Below, in pieces: positions 1 through 8,124 of a stretch of 64,000 bases of DNA; position 1 is the first letter of the stretch, and each line of letters starts with the position of its first letter. The stretch spans positions 1,491,001-1,555,000 of the forward strand of contig NZ_CP021030.1 of the NCBI RefSeq assembly GCF_002117485.1. Reading direction: 5' to 3'. Below the pieces are notes generated by a model, which had not been told where the DNA came from, searched no databases, and saw nothing but the letters and a program-made list of their open reading frames with translations. A program made the position numbers and the translations under genes. This stretch comes from Rhizobium sp. NXC14 (GTDB taxonomy: Bacteria; Pseudomonadota; Alphaproteobacteria; Rhizobiales; Rhizobiaceae).

Positions 1-498
1 GAAGGGCCGGTTCGTTGCCGCGGGGTCGAAGGGATCGTAAAGTCCCGATCCCATTCGTCCGCCGATATAGAAGCAGCGTGCGACGCCGACCATGCCGATC
101 GCGTCCAGCCGGTCGGCATCCTGCAGGATCTTCGCCTCGAGCGTCTGCGGCGCCACCCCGGCGGAAAAACTATGAGCGGTGATGGCGTGGGCCGCGGCTT
201 CGATATCCGCTTCGCTCCAGCCGAGTTCGGAAAGGATCACCGAAGCCTTTTCCGCCGCCAAGGCCGATGCTTTTGCCCGCAAGGGTGAGTTCTTCTCGAC
301 GGCGACGCAGTCGTGCAGCAGCACGGCGGCGGCAAGGATGCGCCCATCTCCGCCTTCTCCCGCATGGATGCGCATGGCGTTCCTGAAGACGCGCAAGATA
401 TGGGCAAGATCGTGTGAGCCGTCGTCGCCTTCGGCGGCGTGTGCGATCAGCGCAGCGGCGAGCGTTTCATGAGGGGAGAAGGCTTCGGCCTCGAACAT
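1..498 (-). CDS. HD-domain phosphohydrolase, partial (C-terminus outside window)
   Basis: The frame opens at an ATG at 498 with an AGAGGTGG ribosome-binding stretch just upstream and runs off the window edge, giving the first 166 residues. The metal-binding HD pattern is visible: His29 and His33 in SHDLAHILRV, His62-Asp63 in LLHD, and Asp127 in DADRLDAIG. HD proteins of this YedJ-like shape are cytoplasmic phosphohydrolases acting on nucleotides or related phosphate esters; the actual substrate cannot be read here. The next gene upstream is on the same strand about 140 bases away, so read-through is possible. Family assignment is firm, function is not. Confidence 0.85.
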   Translation of the reverse strand, partial: MFEAEAFSPHETLAAALIAHAAEGDDGSHDLAHILRVFRNAMRIHAGEGGDGRILAAAVLLHDCVAVEKNSPLRAKASALAAEKASVILSELGWSEADIEAAAHAITAHSFSAGVAPQTLEAKILQDADRLDAIGMVGVARCFYIGGRMGSGLYDPFDPAATNRPF

Positions 499-641
499 TG
501 TGCCACCTCTTGTCGGAAGAAAAACGTCGAGGAGCGCCGGCCGAAAGCAAAGGGAGCTTCACAGGAAGACGCCGCTACGAAAAACGGAGATCTCGAAGCC
601 GGTTTGTAGCGGCTCAACGTGCGAGTCGCAATCGAGGGAGG

Positions 642-2501
642 TCAGCGCTCGAGCGTCTGAAAAGCTGTCGCGCCGCTGCTCTTCGGCGGCGGGGAGAGAA
701 GATGGGGCACGTCACGGACCGGGCGCGGCGGACTGATGTGATAGCCCTGGATCTCGTCGCATTCCTCGCTTTCGAGCAGCGTCAGCTGGGCCGCCGTCTC
801 GACGCCTTCGACGGTGACGCGCATGCCGAGCGCATCGCCGAGCAGGATGATTGCGCGCATGATCGCATGCGCTTCCTTGCTGTCGACAATGTCGTTCACG
901 AAGGATTTGTCGATCTTGATCTTGTCGAAGGGAAAGCTGGAGAGATAGCTCAGCGAGGAATATCCGGTGCCGAAATCGTCCATCGAGATGCGGATGTCGC
1001 GGTCCTTCAGGGCATGCAGGATCGGCAGCACCTCGCTGAGGTTTTCCATCAGCACGCTCTCGGTGATTTCCAGTTCGAGCCGCGATGGCGAGAGCCCGGC
1101 GGCGGCAAGCGCTTCGCTGACGTCATGCGTCAGGTTGCCGCTGCGGAACTGGATCGCCGAAACATTGACTGCGACCTTGATGTTTTCCGGCCATTGGGCC
1201 GCATCCCTGCAGGCCTGGCGTAAAACCCAGCGGCCGATATCGACGACGAGGCCGACCTCCTCGGCAAGCGGAATGAAATCCATCGGCGGCACTCGGCCTC
1301 GGAACGGATGGTTCCAGCGGATCAACGCTTCGAAACCGCAGATCCGCCGCTCGGCAAGATCGTAAAGCGGCTGGTAATGCAGCTCGAATTCCCCGTTCTC
1401 GACGGCGGCTCGAAGATCTGCCTCCAGCGCATGGCGCAACTGCATTTGCGCTTCCATTTCGCCGGTGAAGAAGCGCTCGCGCTTGCGTCCGTCCGCCTTG
1501 GCATGCGACAGCGCCACGCCGGCATTTTTCAGCAGGATATCGGTTTCCCCGCCGTTCTCAGGAGCGATTGCAATACCCATGGAGACACTGAGCGTCACCT
1601 GTTTTTCGCCGTTCAGGAATGGCTCGGAAAGCGCGCGGCGGATTTGGTCGGCCAGCACCGTCACGTTTTTAGGCTGCTGCTTACCCGTCTGCAGGATGGC
1701 GAATTCGTCCGAACCGAGGCGCGCCAGCGTGTTTTCCGATCCAGCCGAAGCTCGGATGCGCTCCGCAACCTGCTGCAGGATCTTGTCGCCGACCGATACG
1801 CCGATCGTGTTGTTGATCGATTTGAAGCGGTCGAGATTGAGATGGACGAGGGCGATCTGCTCGTGCGGCTTGCGCTCGGCGAGCGTCGCATCGACCTGCT
1901 CGCGGAAATACATCCGATTGGGAAGACCCGTCAGGGGATCGTGATGGGCGAGATAGGTGATGCGCTGGGCGGCCTTTCGATCCTCGGTGATATCGGCATG
2001 AATGGCGATGCTGCTGCCGTCGGAGAGGATGGTCACCACGCTTTGAATGATGCGGCCATCATGCATCTGCCATTCGCGTCGGCGGATGCTGCTGCTTTCT
2101 GCCTTGGCGAGGGAAGGTCGTGCTGTCTGCCGGACGCTTTTGGAGGCGGTGCTTTCGTTGCCGCGCATTTTGCCGATGAGTTCGGCAATCGTCGCGCCCG
2201 CGGCGATATCTTCCGGCGTCAGTCCGAAGAGCTGAGGGAAGCGGATATTGTAAAGCGTCAGCCGCTGGCCGGCGTCGAAAACGCTGAGGCCGAGCGGCAG
2301 GTTGTTCAGGACGATCTCGAAGAGTTTTTTCTGTCCTTCGAACGCTTGACTGAGCGCCGATAGATTCCCTCTCAGCGTCTGGTTTTCCTTTTGAAGGGTT
2401 TCCGCACTTCTCTCGATTGCATCATAGTCGCTTTCATGGCCGCGGTAGGTTGCGATCACCAGCTCCATCAGACGCTGCGCGTCAATTGATCCGTCGGCCA
2501 T
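642..2501 (-). CDS. PAS-GGDEF-EAL cyclic-di-GMP signalling protein
   Basis: About 619 residues. After a short helical N-terminus there is a PAS-like sensor (about 58-175), a GGDEF domain (about 180-350) and a C-terminal EAL domain (about 350-600). The EAL domain keeps FEALIRWNHP, the DDFGTGYSSLSYL loop and VEGVET, so c-di-GMP hydrolysis is plausible. The cyclase signature reads GSDEF rather than GGDEF (about 263-267), so the GGDEF half may bind GTP as a regulatory domain or be weakly active. No transmembrane segment is seen, so it is probably cytoplasmic. I chose the ATG at 2501 because AGAGG lies six bases upstream; an in-frame ATG at 2546 adds 15 residues but has no clear ribosome-binding site. 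Confidence 0.9.
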   Translation of the reverse strand: MADGSIDAQRLMELVIATYRGHESDYDAIERSAETLQKENQTLRGNLSALSQAFEGQKKLFEIVLNNLPLGLSVFDAGQRLTLYNIRFPQLFGLTPEDIAAGATIAELIGKMRGNESTASKSVRQTARPSLAKAESSSIRRREWQMHDGRIIQSVVTILSDGSSIAIHADITEDRKAAQRITYLAHHDPLTGLPNRMYFREQVDATLAERKPHEQIALVHLNLDRFKSINNTIGVSVGDKILQQVAERIRASAGSENTLARLGSDEFAILQTGKQQPKNVTVLADQIRRALSEPFLNGEKQVTLSVSMGIAIAPENGGETDILLKNAGVALSHAKADGRKRERFFTGEMEAQMQLRHALEADLRAAVENGEFELHYQPLYDLAERRICGFEALIRWNHPFRGRVPPMDFIPLAEEVGLVVDIGRWVLRQACRDAAQWPENIKVAVNVSAIQFRSGNLTHDVSEALAAAGLSPSRLELEITESVLMENLSEVLPILHALKDRDIRISMDDFGTGYSSLSYLSSFPFDKIKIDKSFVNDIVDSKEAHAIMRAIILLGDALGMRVTVEGVETAAQLTLLESEECDEIQGYHISPPRPVRDVPHLLSPPPKSSGATAFQTLER

Positions 2502-2840
2502 GACAGCCTCTGTGCATTGCCGCCAGAAGAGCGCTTCAGCCTTCATGGGAAAGCATCTTGGCTGACGGCAATAGCAAGAGCCGTCCGCGTCTGATGGACG
2601 TGCCTCAAAATATCGGACATGAAAACCTTTCTAAGAGAAACCATTGAAATCAATTTTTATGAGTGACGTACGGGTAATGCCTGATGACTATTTTGGAGCG
2701 GGCGGATTAATATTCGGTTGCAGTGCAGCAGAGGTGCACGTCGTCAGACAGGTTGCTTTCCATATTGGAAATTACTGGAATACCGGGCGGGCAGCGGCGG
2801 AAACCCGGTTCGAGCGCGCTCCGTTGATTTCTGTCAACCA

Positions 2841-2861
2841 TTGTTAACGAGTAGTTAACAA
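2841..2861. promoter_or_regulatory. Perfect inverted repeat TTGTTAAC-N5-GTTAACAA, operator candidate
   Basis: Two 8-base arms are exact reverse complements around the spacer GAGTA. The repeat lies directly before a possible -35 box for the EF-hand gene, the usual place for a dimeric helix-turn-helix regulator. No adjacent regulator gene points to a specific protein. Confidence 0.5.
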
Positions 2862-2865
2862 CTTA

Positions 2866-2894
2866 TTGACGCACTGCGCAAATCAGTTTAACCA
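2866..2894 (+). promoter_or_regulatory. Possible promoter of the EF-hand gene
   Basis: TTGACG is followed after 17 bases by TAACCA. The -35 box is good and the -10 box is poor. It sits five bases after the GTTAAC inverted repeat and about 75 bases before the start codon. Confidence 0.3.
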
Positions 2895-2967
2895 CCGAGT
2901 CAACAGTGATTTCCCCTTCGTATTGCGTACAAACACCACCGGCAAAAGGCGGTGAATGGAGGTTTGT

Positions 2968-3309
2968 ATGACCCGCACCACATCCGTTTCAGACACGTCA
3001 TATGCGTATCTAGCGACACTTTCACGGCTAGATCTAAACGGCGACGGCGTATTGAGCCGCGGCGAACGTGCCGCCGATGAGAAGCCAGGCATCATCAAAG
3101 AACTCCTGGAGGAAGACATGGGCAGCGAGACTCAGCCCAAATTTTCCGGCAGCCTGATTGCGCTGATGATGGATACCCACGACAGCGGCACGACAAGCAG
3201 CATCGCCGTGCCCTATCCGCTGCAGCAGAGCGCGTCTGCGACTGGCAGCCAATCCGACGATCTCTACCGCAACACCTACGGCCAGTTCGATTTCGACGCC
3301 GTCGCCTGA
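2968..3309 (+). CDS. Small EF-hand calcium-binding protein
   Basis: The start is the ATG at 2968, preceded by GGAGG at 2958-2962; an ATG 12 bases earlier overlaps that ribosome-binding site and is unlikely. The 113-residue product has one clear EF-hand loop: Asp22, Asn24, Asp26, Gly27, Leu29, Ser30 and Glu33 in DLNGDGVLSRGE, which matches the 12-residue calcium-loop pattern. The rest is acidic, rich in Ser, Asp and Gln, and probably flexible. There is no obvious signal peptide. A role in calcium sensing or buffering is inferred from the loop alone. A hairpin terminator follows, so it is probably monocistronic. Confidence 0.75.
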   Translation: MTRTTSVSDTSYAYLATLSRLDLNGDGVLSRGERAADEKPGIIKELLEEDMGSETQPKFSGSLIALMMDTHDSGTTSSIAVPYPLQQSASATGSQSDDLYRNTYGQFDFDAVA

Positions 3310-3333
3310 CGATAGCACGGTTCACGTGATCTG

Positions 3334-3358
3334 AAGCCGGCCCGTTGGTCGGCTTTTC
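3334..3358 (+). terminator. Rho-independent terminator after the EF-hand gene
   Basis: AAGCCG pairs with CGGCTT across a ten-base loop and is followed by TTCTC. It begins 25 bases after the stop codon. Confidence 0.6.
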
Positions 3359-3433
3359 TCGTTGGATGCTCCGCAGAGGAACACCTTCAGGGCTGAGACG
3401 TTCAGAAGGACATCCGGACGGAAGGAGATCTCC

Positions 3434-3952
3434 ATGAAAGCCATGCGCATCATCGCCGCCCTGAGCCTGCTGGCCCTTGCCTTGCCGGCAAGTGCTGCCC
3501 AGGACAAGCAGACGGCGGTCGCCAATTTCGTCGGCGAGGACGGCAAGGAAAATGGTCGGGCCCAACTGACGGCCGCCGCCAATGGCGGCGTTCTGATCGA
3601 AGTGGAGATATCAGGGCTGCCGGCGAATAAATGGGTGGCCTTTCATGTTCACGAAACCGGCCGCTGCGACGCGGCGAGCCATTACGAATCGGCAGGCGGT
3701 CATTTCAACCCGGGCTCTGCCGAACACGGCATTCTCGCCGCTAAGGGGCCGCATGCCGGCGACATGCCCAACCAGTATGTTGGACAGGATGGCGTGCTCA
3801 GAGCTCAGATCTTCGATGGCATGGTCACGCTCGATGGCAAGAAAGATGGCATTCGCGGCCGCGCATTGATGGTGCACGCCAATTCCGATGATTATCGCAG
3901 TCAGCCTTCCGGCGGTGCCGGTGAAAGACTTGCTTGCGGCGTGGTCGAATAG
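3434..3952 (+). CDS. sodC: Periplasmic Cu/Zn superoxide dismutase
   Basis: The 172-residue product starts at the ATG after GAAGGAGATC. Residues 1-22 form a Sec signal peptide ending in PASAA. The copper and zinc ligands of the family are in place: His71 and His73 in FHVHE, His90 in AGGHFNP, His98, His107, Asp110 and His148 in LMVHANSDDY. Cys78 and Cys168 can form the conserved disulfide. The enzyme dismutates superoxide in the periplasm. It is convergent with the MscS-type gene and separated by 28 bases; a GGCCGA-N3-TCGGCC hairpin overlaps its stop codon but has no T tract. Confidence 0.93.
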   Translation: MKAMRIIAALSLLALALPASAAQDKQTAVANFVGEDGKENGRAQLTAAANGGVLIEVEISGLPANKWVAFHVHETGRCDAASHYESAGGHFNPGSAEHGILAAKGPHAGDMPNQYVGQDGVLRAQIFDGMVTLDGKKDGIRGRALMVHANSDDYRSQPSGGAGERLACGVVE

Positions 3953-3980
3953 GCCGACGATCGGCCCGCGCTGCAATGGT

Positions 3981-4862
3981 TCACTGCCGTGTTGGCTCTT
4001 CCGCCGCCGTGCCGTTGGACCTTTTTCCCAGCGCGGAATTTCCACCGTCCCGCACAGCGGCTGGATCGCCCTTTTCGTCAAAGGCAAGTTTTACCCGCTT
4101 CACCATATCGCGGCTGACCTGCCACCAGTCACCGGTCTTTGCCCAGTAGCGTAGCGTTAGCGAAATCGTGCTGTCACCGAGCGCGTCGATGAAAACGCTG
4201 GGTGCCGGTGACGGCAGCACCCTTGGGTTGCCTTTGGCAATGCCCATCAACGTCTCCATCGCCTGATCGAGGTCGTCCTCACGAGAAATGTTGATTTTCA
4301 AGTCGTTCTGCCGCGTAGGCTCACGGCTGAAGTTGGTTATCGGCGTGTTCCACAGCGTTGAATTCGGCGCCAGCCGATAGAGCCCGTCGCCGGTTCTGAG
4401 TTCAGTCGCAAACAATCCGACCTCGCGCACCGTGCCGGCCACGCTGCTGGTTTCGATATATTCGCCGACCCGAAACGGCCTGAGGATCAGGAGCATGATG
4501 CCGGCCGCGATATTCTGCAGTGTCCCTTGCAGCGCCAGCCCGATCGCCAGGCCGGCTGCGCCGAGGGCGGCGATGATCGAGGCGGTCTGGACGCCGAATT
4601 GGCCGAGCACGGTGATGAACACCAGAATCAGAAGCGCATAACGCACCACATTGGTGAAGAATCGCGCCAGTGTCTCGTCGATGCCATGGATGCGTGACAA
4701 GCCCTCATAGGCCCAGCGGCTGACAAAGCCGGCCAGCGTCCAGCCGATGACGAGCAGGATCAACGCCCCGAGAATGGAGAAGGAATATTGGACTGCAAGT
4801 GCGCTTGCCTGGCTGAGTGCCGTGCGGGTGGCGAGAAGGACATCGGCTGCTTGTTGTTCCAT
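3981..4862 (-). CDS. MscS-family small-conductance mechanosensitive ion channel
   Basis: The 293-residue protein has three membrane helices near 24-46, 70-88 and 94-125; the third is the Gly/Ala-rich pore helix (AALGAAGLAIGLALQGTLQN) typical of MscS. The cytoplasmic beta domain follows with VGEYIETSSVAGTVREVGLF and NSTLWNTPITNFSREPTR. MscS channels open under membrane tension during osmotic downshock. I chose the ATG at 4862 (MEQQAADVLL) because upstream starts would run into the next gene. The C-terminal tail after about 265 is low-complexity. Confidence 0.92.
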   Translation of the reverse strand: MEQQAADVLLATRTALSQASALAVQYSFSILGALILLVIGWTLAGFVSRWAYEGLSRIHGIDETLARFFTNVVRYALLILVFITVLGQFGVQTASIIAALGAAGLAIGLALQGTLQNIAAGIMLLILRPFRVGEYIETSSVAGTVREVGLFATELRTGDGLYRLAPNSTLWNTPITNFSREPTRQNDLKINISREDDLDQAMETLMGIAKGNPRVLPSPAPSVFIDALGDSTISLTLRYWAKTGDWWQVSRDMVKRVKLAFDEKGDPAAVRDGGNSALGKRSNGTAAEEPTRQ

Positions 4863-4920
4863 GATCTGGCCCTGTGGAGATTGCGAGGTCGAGGCCAAGA
4901 TGGAGCAGACGCCAGCAGCG

Positions 4921-5451
4921 TCAACCGCAGGCAAGGTTCCGGATCGCCAGCAGGAAGGGCGCATTGCCGTCCGCATCGGCGCCACGCCCGATCGCCCTTA
5001 CCGCCGCAACCAGCCGGCCGCCGCGGCTAAGCAAGGTGTCACCGATCTCGATCAGCCGGGTGTTCGGAGTTGCGAAAGGTGAAGCGGCGCGCAGCCGACG
5101 GACAAGCTCTTCCTCGTCCTGATCCGGCGCGATCGACAGAGCGGCGATGAGTGCCGCGGCCGGTGATCGCGACACGCCCATCCAGCAATGGATGAGCAGC
5201 GGGGTCTCCTGCCGCCACGATGCGGCAAACTCGATGATCGCCTGTACATGTGTTTCGTCAGGCGCCACGAGACCGCCCGTGCCCTTGAAGGTGATATCGT
5301 TCATCGAAAGCGTCAGGTGACGATCGGGCGCGATCACACCCGGCCGATGAAAGGCCTGTTCTTTGGCGATCAGGCTGATCATGTCACGCGCCTTGTGGCG
5401 CACCGCCATTTCGGCGATGCGCGAGAGCGGCGAGACGACGATCAAGCTCAC
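4921..5451 (-). CDS. Protein tyrosine phosphatase-like protein
   Basis: This 176-residue cytoplasmic protein carries the CX5R phosphatase loop in HCWMGVSRSP with Cys89 as nucleophile and Arg95 as phosphate ligand. The order of elements resembles bacterial dual-specificity or tyrosine phosphatases. The start is GTG; its G-T-G-A overlaps the stop of the upstream HD gene by four bases, so the two are translationally coupled. It is the last gene of a three-gene operon after YgfZ and the HD protein. The physiological substrate is unknown. Confidence 0.85.
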   Translation of the reverse strand: MSLIVVSPLSRIAEMAVRHKARDMISLIAKEQAFHRPGVIAPDRHLTLSMNDITFKGTGGLVAPDETHVQAIIEFAASWRQETPLLIHCWMGVSRSPAAALIAALSIAPDQDEEELVRRLRAASPFATPNTRLIEIGDTLLSRGGRLVAAVRAIGRGADADGNAPFLLAIRNLACG

Positions 5452-6053
5452 GATACCATCCCCCGCTCGGCCTCGATCGCCGCAAAGCGCTCGCAGAACA
5501 GCCGCTGGGCTTCCAGCGCCGGCAAAGGTTCGATCAGCAACATCTCCTTGCTGATGCCGCGAGGCTGGCCGAAGAATTTCTGCGCCTCGGCGGGCGTGAA
5601 GCCGGCAAGTACCGTCGCCTCGAAATATGCCGCGATCGTATCGGCCTTCTTGATCCGGTCCTTGAGATCGCGCGATGGGTGAGGCGGCAGGCCGAAGCGC
5701 AGGTGCACGGCGGCCTCCAGCCGCATTTCCACCGCCTTATAGCCGCCGCCGACCACGGATTTGAACGGCGAGATCATGTCGCCGATCACATATTCAGGCG
5801 CGTCATGGAGCAGCGCCATCAGACATTCCTCCGGCCGCGCATTGTTGAAACGGCGGAAAATATCTTCAACGACGAGGCTGTGCTGCGCCACCGAAAAGGC
5901 ATGATCGCCCGATGTCTGGCCGTTCCAGCGTGCCACGCGCGCGAGACCATGGGCGATATCGGCGAGTTCGACATCGAGCGGCGACGGGTCGAGCAGGTCG
6001 AGCCTGCGCCCGGACAGCATGCGTTGCCAGGCACGCGGAGCTTTGGCCGTCAC
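5448..6053 (-). CDS. HD-domain phosphohydrolase (YfbR-like)
   Basis: About 201 residues with His58 in VAQHSLVV, His83-Asp84 in LLHDAPEYVIGD and a distal Asp in KKADTIAAYFE, the metal-ligand set of YfbR-type HD hydrolases that dephosphorylate deoxynucleoside monophosphates. The start is a GTG at 6053 whose sequence GTGA overlaps the stop of the ygfZ-like gene; a longer frame to 6098 would overlap that gene by about 50 bases and has no advantage. The same GTGA overlap links it to the phosphatase downstream. Its exact substrate is inferred only from the family. Confidence 0.87.
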   Translation of the reverse strand: MTAKAPRAWQRMLSGRRLDLLDPSPLDVELADIAHGLARVARWNGQTSGDHAFSVAQHSLVVEDIFRRFNNARPEECLMALLHDAPEYVIGDMISPFKSVVGGGYKAVEMRLEAAVHLRFGLPPHPSRDLKDRIKKADTIAAYFEATVLAGFTPAEAQKFFGQPRGISKEMLLIEPLPALEAQRLFCERFAAIEAERGMVS

Positions 6054-6895
6054 GCGCTGGCCTCGTCTGCGCTGGTGGGAAAGACAAGGCCGGACCATTG
6101 CGGCAGGGCGAGAGAAACCGGCGTTTGGCCGGCCAGCAGCGGCGTGCCTTCCGCCATTGCAGCACCGGCGCGGTCAATTCGCACGATCGCAAGCCCGCTG
6201 CCGCCCTCGACCGAACCGAGTGTGCCCACCGGCTTGCCGGCGGCGGTGATCGCCGTGCCCGCTAGAGGCAAGGCCGTAGCGGCGGACACGGTGACAACGC
6301 GCCGGCGCGCAGTGCCGCGGTGCTGCATGCGCGAGACGACCTCCTGGCCGACATAGCAGCCTTTCTTGAAGGAGAGGCCGCCGTTCAGATCCATCAGCAC
6401 GTCATGCGGGAAGGCGTCCTGCAGGGCAAAGTCGGATCCCGAGGTGACGATACCGTGGCGGATGCGCAAGCTCTCATAGAGTGACGGCGCATCATGGCCA
6501 TGCTTTCCTGCCCGGCGGCGCAGCGGGACACCTGCCTTGGCGAAGCGGCTGTCTCGGACACCTCCGATGCGATCGGCATCCTCGCCCCAGCAAACGGTAA
6601 TGCCATTCTCAGGCTGAGGCGTAAGCGTAACGGCGGCCCGCAGCCTGTACATTGTCAGCCGCTTCGCCAGCCCTTCGAGCTGGGCCGCATCCGTTTCAAT
6701 CAGGTAGCCGTCGCAGTCCCGCCAGACCATGAAATCGAACAGGATCTTCCCCTGCGGCGTCAGCAGTGCTCCAGGCCGCGCCTCATCGGGCGCAAGCGAA
6801 ACAATATCGGTGGTGATCAGGTTCTGCAGGAAGGATTGGGCGTCCGCGCCGCCGACGGAGAGCAGTGAGCGGTCTTTCAGGAAAACGGCTGGCAT
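6050..6895 (-). CDS. ygfZ: Folate-binding YgfZ/GcvT-like protein
   Basis: The 281-residue sequence has the GcvT/YgfZ fold and the YgfZ signature KGCYVGQEVVSRMQHRG, with Cys180 and the Lys178-Gly179-Cys180-Tyr181-x-Gly183-Gln184-Glu185 block. YgfZ (IbaG/IBA57 relatives) is a tetrahydrofolate-binding factor that helps maintain radical-SAM and other Fe-S enzymes. It is the first gene of the overlapping operon with the HD hydrolase and the tyrosine phosphatase. Assignment to the family is firm; operon partners are not known to act in Fe-S repair. Confidence 0.92.
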   Translation of the reverse strand: MPAVFLKDRSLLSVGGADAQSFLQNLITTDIVSLAPDEARPGALLTPQGKILFDFMVWRDCDGYLIETDAAQLEGLAKRLTMYRLRAAVTLTPQPENGITVCWGEDADRIGGVRDSRFAKAGVPLRRRAGKHGHDAPSLYESLRIRHGIVTSGSDFALQDAFPHDVLMDLNGGLSFKKGCYVGQEVVSRMQHRGTARRRVVTVSAATALPLAGTAITAAGKPVGTLGSVEGGSGLAIVRIDRAGAAMAEGTPLLAGQTPVSLALPQWSGLVFPTSADEASA

Positions 6896-6991
6896 GGCGG
6901 AATCTGTCGCGTTGGTCGTCGCTCAGAGGTATGACTTCGTGGAGTGGATCGCAAGGTCATGTGACATGCGGAAGGCGCATGCGAGGCGGCG

Positions 6992-7747
6992 TCAGTCGCC
7001 CGCTGTGAAGAACTTCCACTTGCCGTCAGGCGTGATGCCGAGGCGGTAGAAATTATAGCCACCGAATTCCTGCATGTCGGAAAGGTCGCCGGCGGTCACG
7101 ATGCGCAACAGCTCGACTCGCTCCGGCGGTGTCAGCGACTTCAGATCCTTCTCGGCGAAATAGGGCCAGACATACATATCGTCGGCTGTGCCTTGGCCGA
7201 CATGAACGAAACCGGTCGAGACGATATCGAGCATGATGGCTAGAATTTCATCTCCGTCCGGATCGCCGGAGAGATCTTTCAGCGTGCCGATCGGGTCGTC
7301 GGTTGCTTCACCCACCGTCACCTGCGTCTGGTCTTTGCCGGTGCCCATCAGCGGTCGCAACCGTTCGAGATCGCCGGAGGCGGCGGCCTCGACAATCTGT
7401 TGGCGCATTTTGCGAACCGGCTCGGGCGCCTTGTTGATGTCGTAAATCACCTCGACCGGTTTGGATGCGTCCTGGGCGCCGGGCGTCTTGTCGACGCCCT
7501 GACTGTTCTGGCTGTTGACCAGCGGCTCGGCCATGGGAACGCCGGGGGTGCTGCCCTGGGGCTGGTTCTGCCCCTCAGGACTTCCCTGTGCCAGCGGCGC
7601 CTCGCTGGGGGCTTGGCCGGGGATCTTATGGAGTTCGGAAAGCGCATAGGCCGAGGGCGCGAGGAGGGCGTTGCCGGCGGTAAGGCTGAACGCAAGCAAC
7701 ACCGGCGCGAGCCGAATTCGCGAAACTTTCTCTTTACCGATGGGCAT
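6992..7747 (-). CDS. Exported conserved hypothetical protein
   Basis: Starting at the ATG at 7747 the product is 251 residues. Residues 1-36 look like a Sec signal peptide (KVSRIRLAPVLLAFSLTAGN followed by a small-residue stretch ending in AYA). A Pro/Gln/Gly-rich linker (about 40-95) leads into an acidic alpha/beta C-terminal region ending in GGYNFYRLGITPDGKWKFFTAGD. I recognise no enzyme motif; the type is common in Rhizobiales. A small gene on the same strand ends 16 bases upstream, so the pair is probably co-transcribed. Confidence 0.8.
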   Translation of the reverse strand: MPIGKEKVSRIRLAPVLLAFSLTAGNALLAPSAYALSELHKIPGQAPSEAPLAQGSPEGQNQPQGSTPGVPMAEPLVNSQNSQGVDKTPGAQDASKPVEVIYDINKAPEPVRKMRQQIVEAAASGDLERLRPLMGTGKDQTQVTVGEATDDPIGTLKDLSGDPDGDEILAIMLDIVSTGFVHVGQGTADDMYVWPYFAEKDLKSLTPPERVELLRIVTAGDLSDMQEFGGYNFYRLGITPDGKWKFFTAGD

Positions 7748-7763
7748 CGAACTCTCTGAACAA

Positions 7764-8021
7764 TTATTGCAGGGTGCGGTTGGCGGAGAATTCGCCGGCA
7801 AGCATACGGTCGCGCAGCGAATCGAGCAGAGCTTCGGCGCTGTTTTCCCCGTGCAATCGGATGGTTTCGCGCAGGGCATGCGCGATGGCGGCATCAGCTA
7901 TGATCTCCGGCTCGATCCCATCGGCCATGCCGTCGGCCCAAGCCTCGTTCTGGTACTCCAGAGCCGCCTGCATCTTTTCGTGGACGATCATGTCGTCGAT
8001 GTCGTTGAGGCTTGCTTCCAT
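7764..8021 (-). CDS. Small acidic conserved hypothetical protein
   Basis: The 85-residue product (MEASLNDIDD start) is preceded by GAGGA about eight bases upstream, which favours this ATG over one 24 bases earlier that has no ribosome-binding site. The sequence is predicted mostly helical, acidic and cytoplasmic, without Cys clusters or membrane segments. It precedes the exported hypothetical gene by 16 bases. No function can be assigned. Confidence 0.75.
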   Translation of the reverse strand: MEASLNDIDDMIVHEKMQAALEYQNEAWADGMADGIEPEIIADAAIAHALRETIRLHGENSAEALLDSLRDRMLAGEFSANRTLQ

Positions 8022-8124
8022 TGTCTTTTCCTCAGAACTTCTCATGTCTTACTGCACCGTTAATAACACTAACAGCCTTTTCCCAAAACGACACGTCCGC
8101 ATGCGAAAACAGGTTAATTAAATG

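Larger units (their letters stand above)
2502..2967. other. 466-base intergenic region with regulatory repeats, no convincing gene
   Basis: This stretch separates the divergent GGDEF/EAL gene and the EF-hand gene and must carry both promoters. It is AT-richer than its surroundings from about 2820. It contains a perfect GTTAAC-based inverted repeat (2841-2861), a weaker GTTGA/TCAAC pair (2823-2838) and a possible sigma-70-type promoter. A 67-codon open frame at 2644-2847 has no ribosome-binding site and no recognisable protein character, so I do not call it. Confidence 0.6.

Noticed and set aside
2644..2847. 67-codon open frame between the GGDEF/EAL and EF-hand genes
   Set aside because: No ribosome-binding site, no protein-like composition and it lies in a promoter region.
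3952..3966. Terminator between sodC and the MscS gene
   Set aside because: GGCCGA-N3-TCGGCC forms a hairpin but neither strand has a following T run.
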